Positions 57,801 to 60,800 of a DNA stretch of 64,000 bases are shown one piece after another. The position numbers and the translations under genes were made by a program. The DNA comes from Watersipora subatra (taxonomy: Eukaryota; Bryozoa; Gymnolaemata; Cheilostomatida; Watersiporidae): positions 3,054,001-3,118,000 of the forward strand of contig NC_088715.1 in NCBI RefSeq assembly GCF_963576615.1. The letters are read 5' to 3'. The notes beneath the pieces are model-generated. The model was given only the letters and a program-made list of their open reading frames with translations, was not told the DNA's origin and did not search any database. Each line of letters opens with the position of its first letter. Position 1 is the stretch's first letter.

Positions 57801-60800
57801 AGTCCTTCATTCGACACCGAGCTGTAGCATTTAAACTGTTTCTTGTTACTGTTAAGTTAATATTAGTATTAGAATAATATTAGACAAAACTAGCTGATAG
57901 GGATAGGATTCAACAGTCAAGCTTTTTAAGCTCCATGGAAAAAATGCAATTTTTACCATGTCATTTAAAGAATGTCGTAAACTGTACTAAATTTGTTATA
58001 TTGGGCACTCACTCATATAATTTCAAGAAGAGAATTGGTGTTTTAAATTTGAATGCATTTTTATAATGAATGCCAGAATTGGTGTACTCAAACTCAAGAC
58101 AAAAGATTTTTACGTTTTGTTACTCTATGTACAGTTAGAATGGGAGGTCGATTAGCTCAGCATACGCTCTAAAATGAACATTTGCAGGGTCACGAGCATC
58201 AATCATAGGTTTGCAGGTATTGTTATTGATTCATGAAAATCATCAAATAATAGAAAACCATTTACACTAGAAGTGGTGTACCATAGTACTATTGGAGTCT
58301 TCATTCACACATTGTATAGGCTATTTCCATTCATTGTACAAATTTGAACAATATATAGGGACTGTTTATTATAAATATTCATTGAAAATGACAGAAACTT
58401 TGAGCTTGCCAATGAATATAACCTTTTTCCGGTGCACTCCAAGTATTATAAATACAATAGTTATAAAGAGTATTATGATCGTGTTTTTAAAATACTTGTA
58501 CATTAGGTAAATTATATATTATTGAAATACCAATTAAAAAATATAACACCAGCCTCTATTTGAACGCCACCTCCAATTGACGACCACTCTGGAGGAAGGA
58601 TTGAAAAATAGAGCGCCATAGCATTCAATTAGAGGTTTGACAGTAATTTTAGAAGTTATACCAAGCTGGTGTATCAAAATACAAACACATTAGGTAAGTT
58701 ATTTATTATTGAACTATAAAGTTGCAATATTCGCAATGAGTACAGTACTGCTAAAACTGATAACATCTCTCAGCATTTCCTAATATGGAATAAAATGCAG
58801 TAAAAATGCTATGCTAAGTTTCAGGGCGCAGGCTGTGTAACGTTTGCTGCAATCACATGTTATTGCAACTAGTGTAGTTAACATAGTACGTATGTCATCT
58901 GATCTTGTTTATTTCAGCGGAGATATATACCAACTCTATTCCAACCACAGATATTAAGTGCACTGTCAACTCTGACTGCGACACAGATGATAAGCTCGGA
59001 AGGTTCGGCTACTGCTTTGCTGACAGGTGTACTTGCCGCCGAGGCAGCGCATTGCTTATAGACGGAGTCTGCGTGCAAGTCGGCTACTGCAGCAAGGTAA
59101 GAGAGACAATTACAGTAATGGAGTAATGTAGTAATTTAGTACGGGAAGGGAGATTATTATTGTAATGGAGTACTGTAGCAAGGTAGGGGAGACAATTATT
59201 GTAATGGAATACTGTAGCAAGGTAAGGGAGACCATTATTGTAATGGAATACTGTAGCAAAATGGAAGTGGAAAATAATTATTTTATGCTGGATTTAAGGT
59301 ATTAATTATTAAGGTTTATTGTAAAATATGGGCAGCACTTGTTTTGAAAAGGTTCTGCCTCAATGTGCAAAAAATGATTACTTTAATGGTGAAAGAATTC
59401 TTGTAATGAGCAGTAAAATAACAGAAGGGTTAATGATGAGGCAGAGCGAGTCCAAAGATTAACTGCTCAAAGATTTCAGTTCTTTATGCACTCTTGAAGT
59501 TACACTTGAGTATTTCATTGCTCTTTGAAATTCTCAATGTTTCAGCCAAATGAGTGTGCAGCTTACCAGACCTGCCAACACGGTTTCTGTGTTGAAAAAA
59601 ACAGCTTTACCTTGGGTGCCTTTATGGAAAGTAATGAGAGTGAAGGAGATGACTCTGGAGGAATGGATCTTATTGGCATTATCATTGCGGCGGCCATGGG
59701 ATGTGCTATCGTGGCTCTCATTGTCGCTTCAGTTTACATGCGCAGAGAATGTGAGTTACTTTTTTTGCTACTCGAGAATTTTGCTAATAAATTCGTTGGA
59801 ATAAATCTTTTAAAATCAAGATTTTTCGAAACCCGAAGTTACGATTTTGAACAAGTTCTAACTATCACATTTATACATTTGGGTGCAGCAATGAAGGATG
59901 TATTGTGGTGTTCTGGTAATTTAATTCAATTGGTGTGTCAATTCAAGGGGCAAAGTTTTACATATTTGGTTAGATATTGTGTATCTAGTGTCGATTAAAG
60001 ATATTAAAAAAAAACGTTTCTGCGGATGTTTTATATGTAACGAAGGGATCTGAAATGTTCATTTTTTTATATTTTTAGACAAGAAAAAGAATGAGACAGA
60101 GTTTGATGATCGAGACATGTCTTATAAAATTGAGATGAAGAAATCGCAAATAGCCGGTAAGAAATACTTGGTACATGTATATTTATTTTACAATAAAGTA
60201 TTGTAGTTTTTCTTAAAAGCTTTCTATAATGAAGTAGAACTACAATAAAACTTGGCGTATGACAGCTCCTATTATAGTAAAGCACTACATTAGTTGTACC
60301 AACTTATAGATTCATTCTAGTTATTATTCGCAATGTACAATCAAAACTTTACATTCAAAATTATTTTTATGGTAAGAATCTTGTGCATTATGTAGGTAAT
60401 TTATTTGTTGTAAAACACAAAAACCCGTTACAACTCTTGAATAAATATGTGAGCTAATTACGGTGTGTTTATACACCATAATATATAGTATATATGTAAT
60501 GTATATAACATATAATTACGGTGTATTATATACCATAATTAAATAGATACCGTATATATATAATTACGGTGTAGATGCACCCTAATTATATATATGTATC
60601 TATTTAATTACGGCGTATAATGCACCATAATATATATGCAATATACAATTGCATACTATATATATATATGTATGATACATATATATATATATATATATAT
60701 ACGCTAGTTGTTCTACCCGGCATTGCCGGGTAATAAAAAGTCTTTAAATAGAAAATTGATTTGTATTTAACATATGACAACATTTCCCATTTTAACTTTC

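Noticed and set aside
59525..59998. 157-codon frame continuing after the membrane helix
   Set aside because: A consensus donor follows exon 30 at 59751, and phase-matched exon 31 supplies a charged tail.
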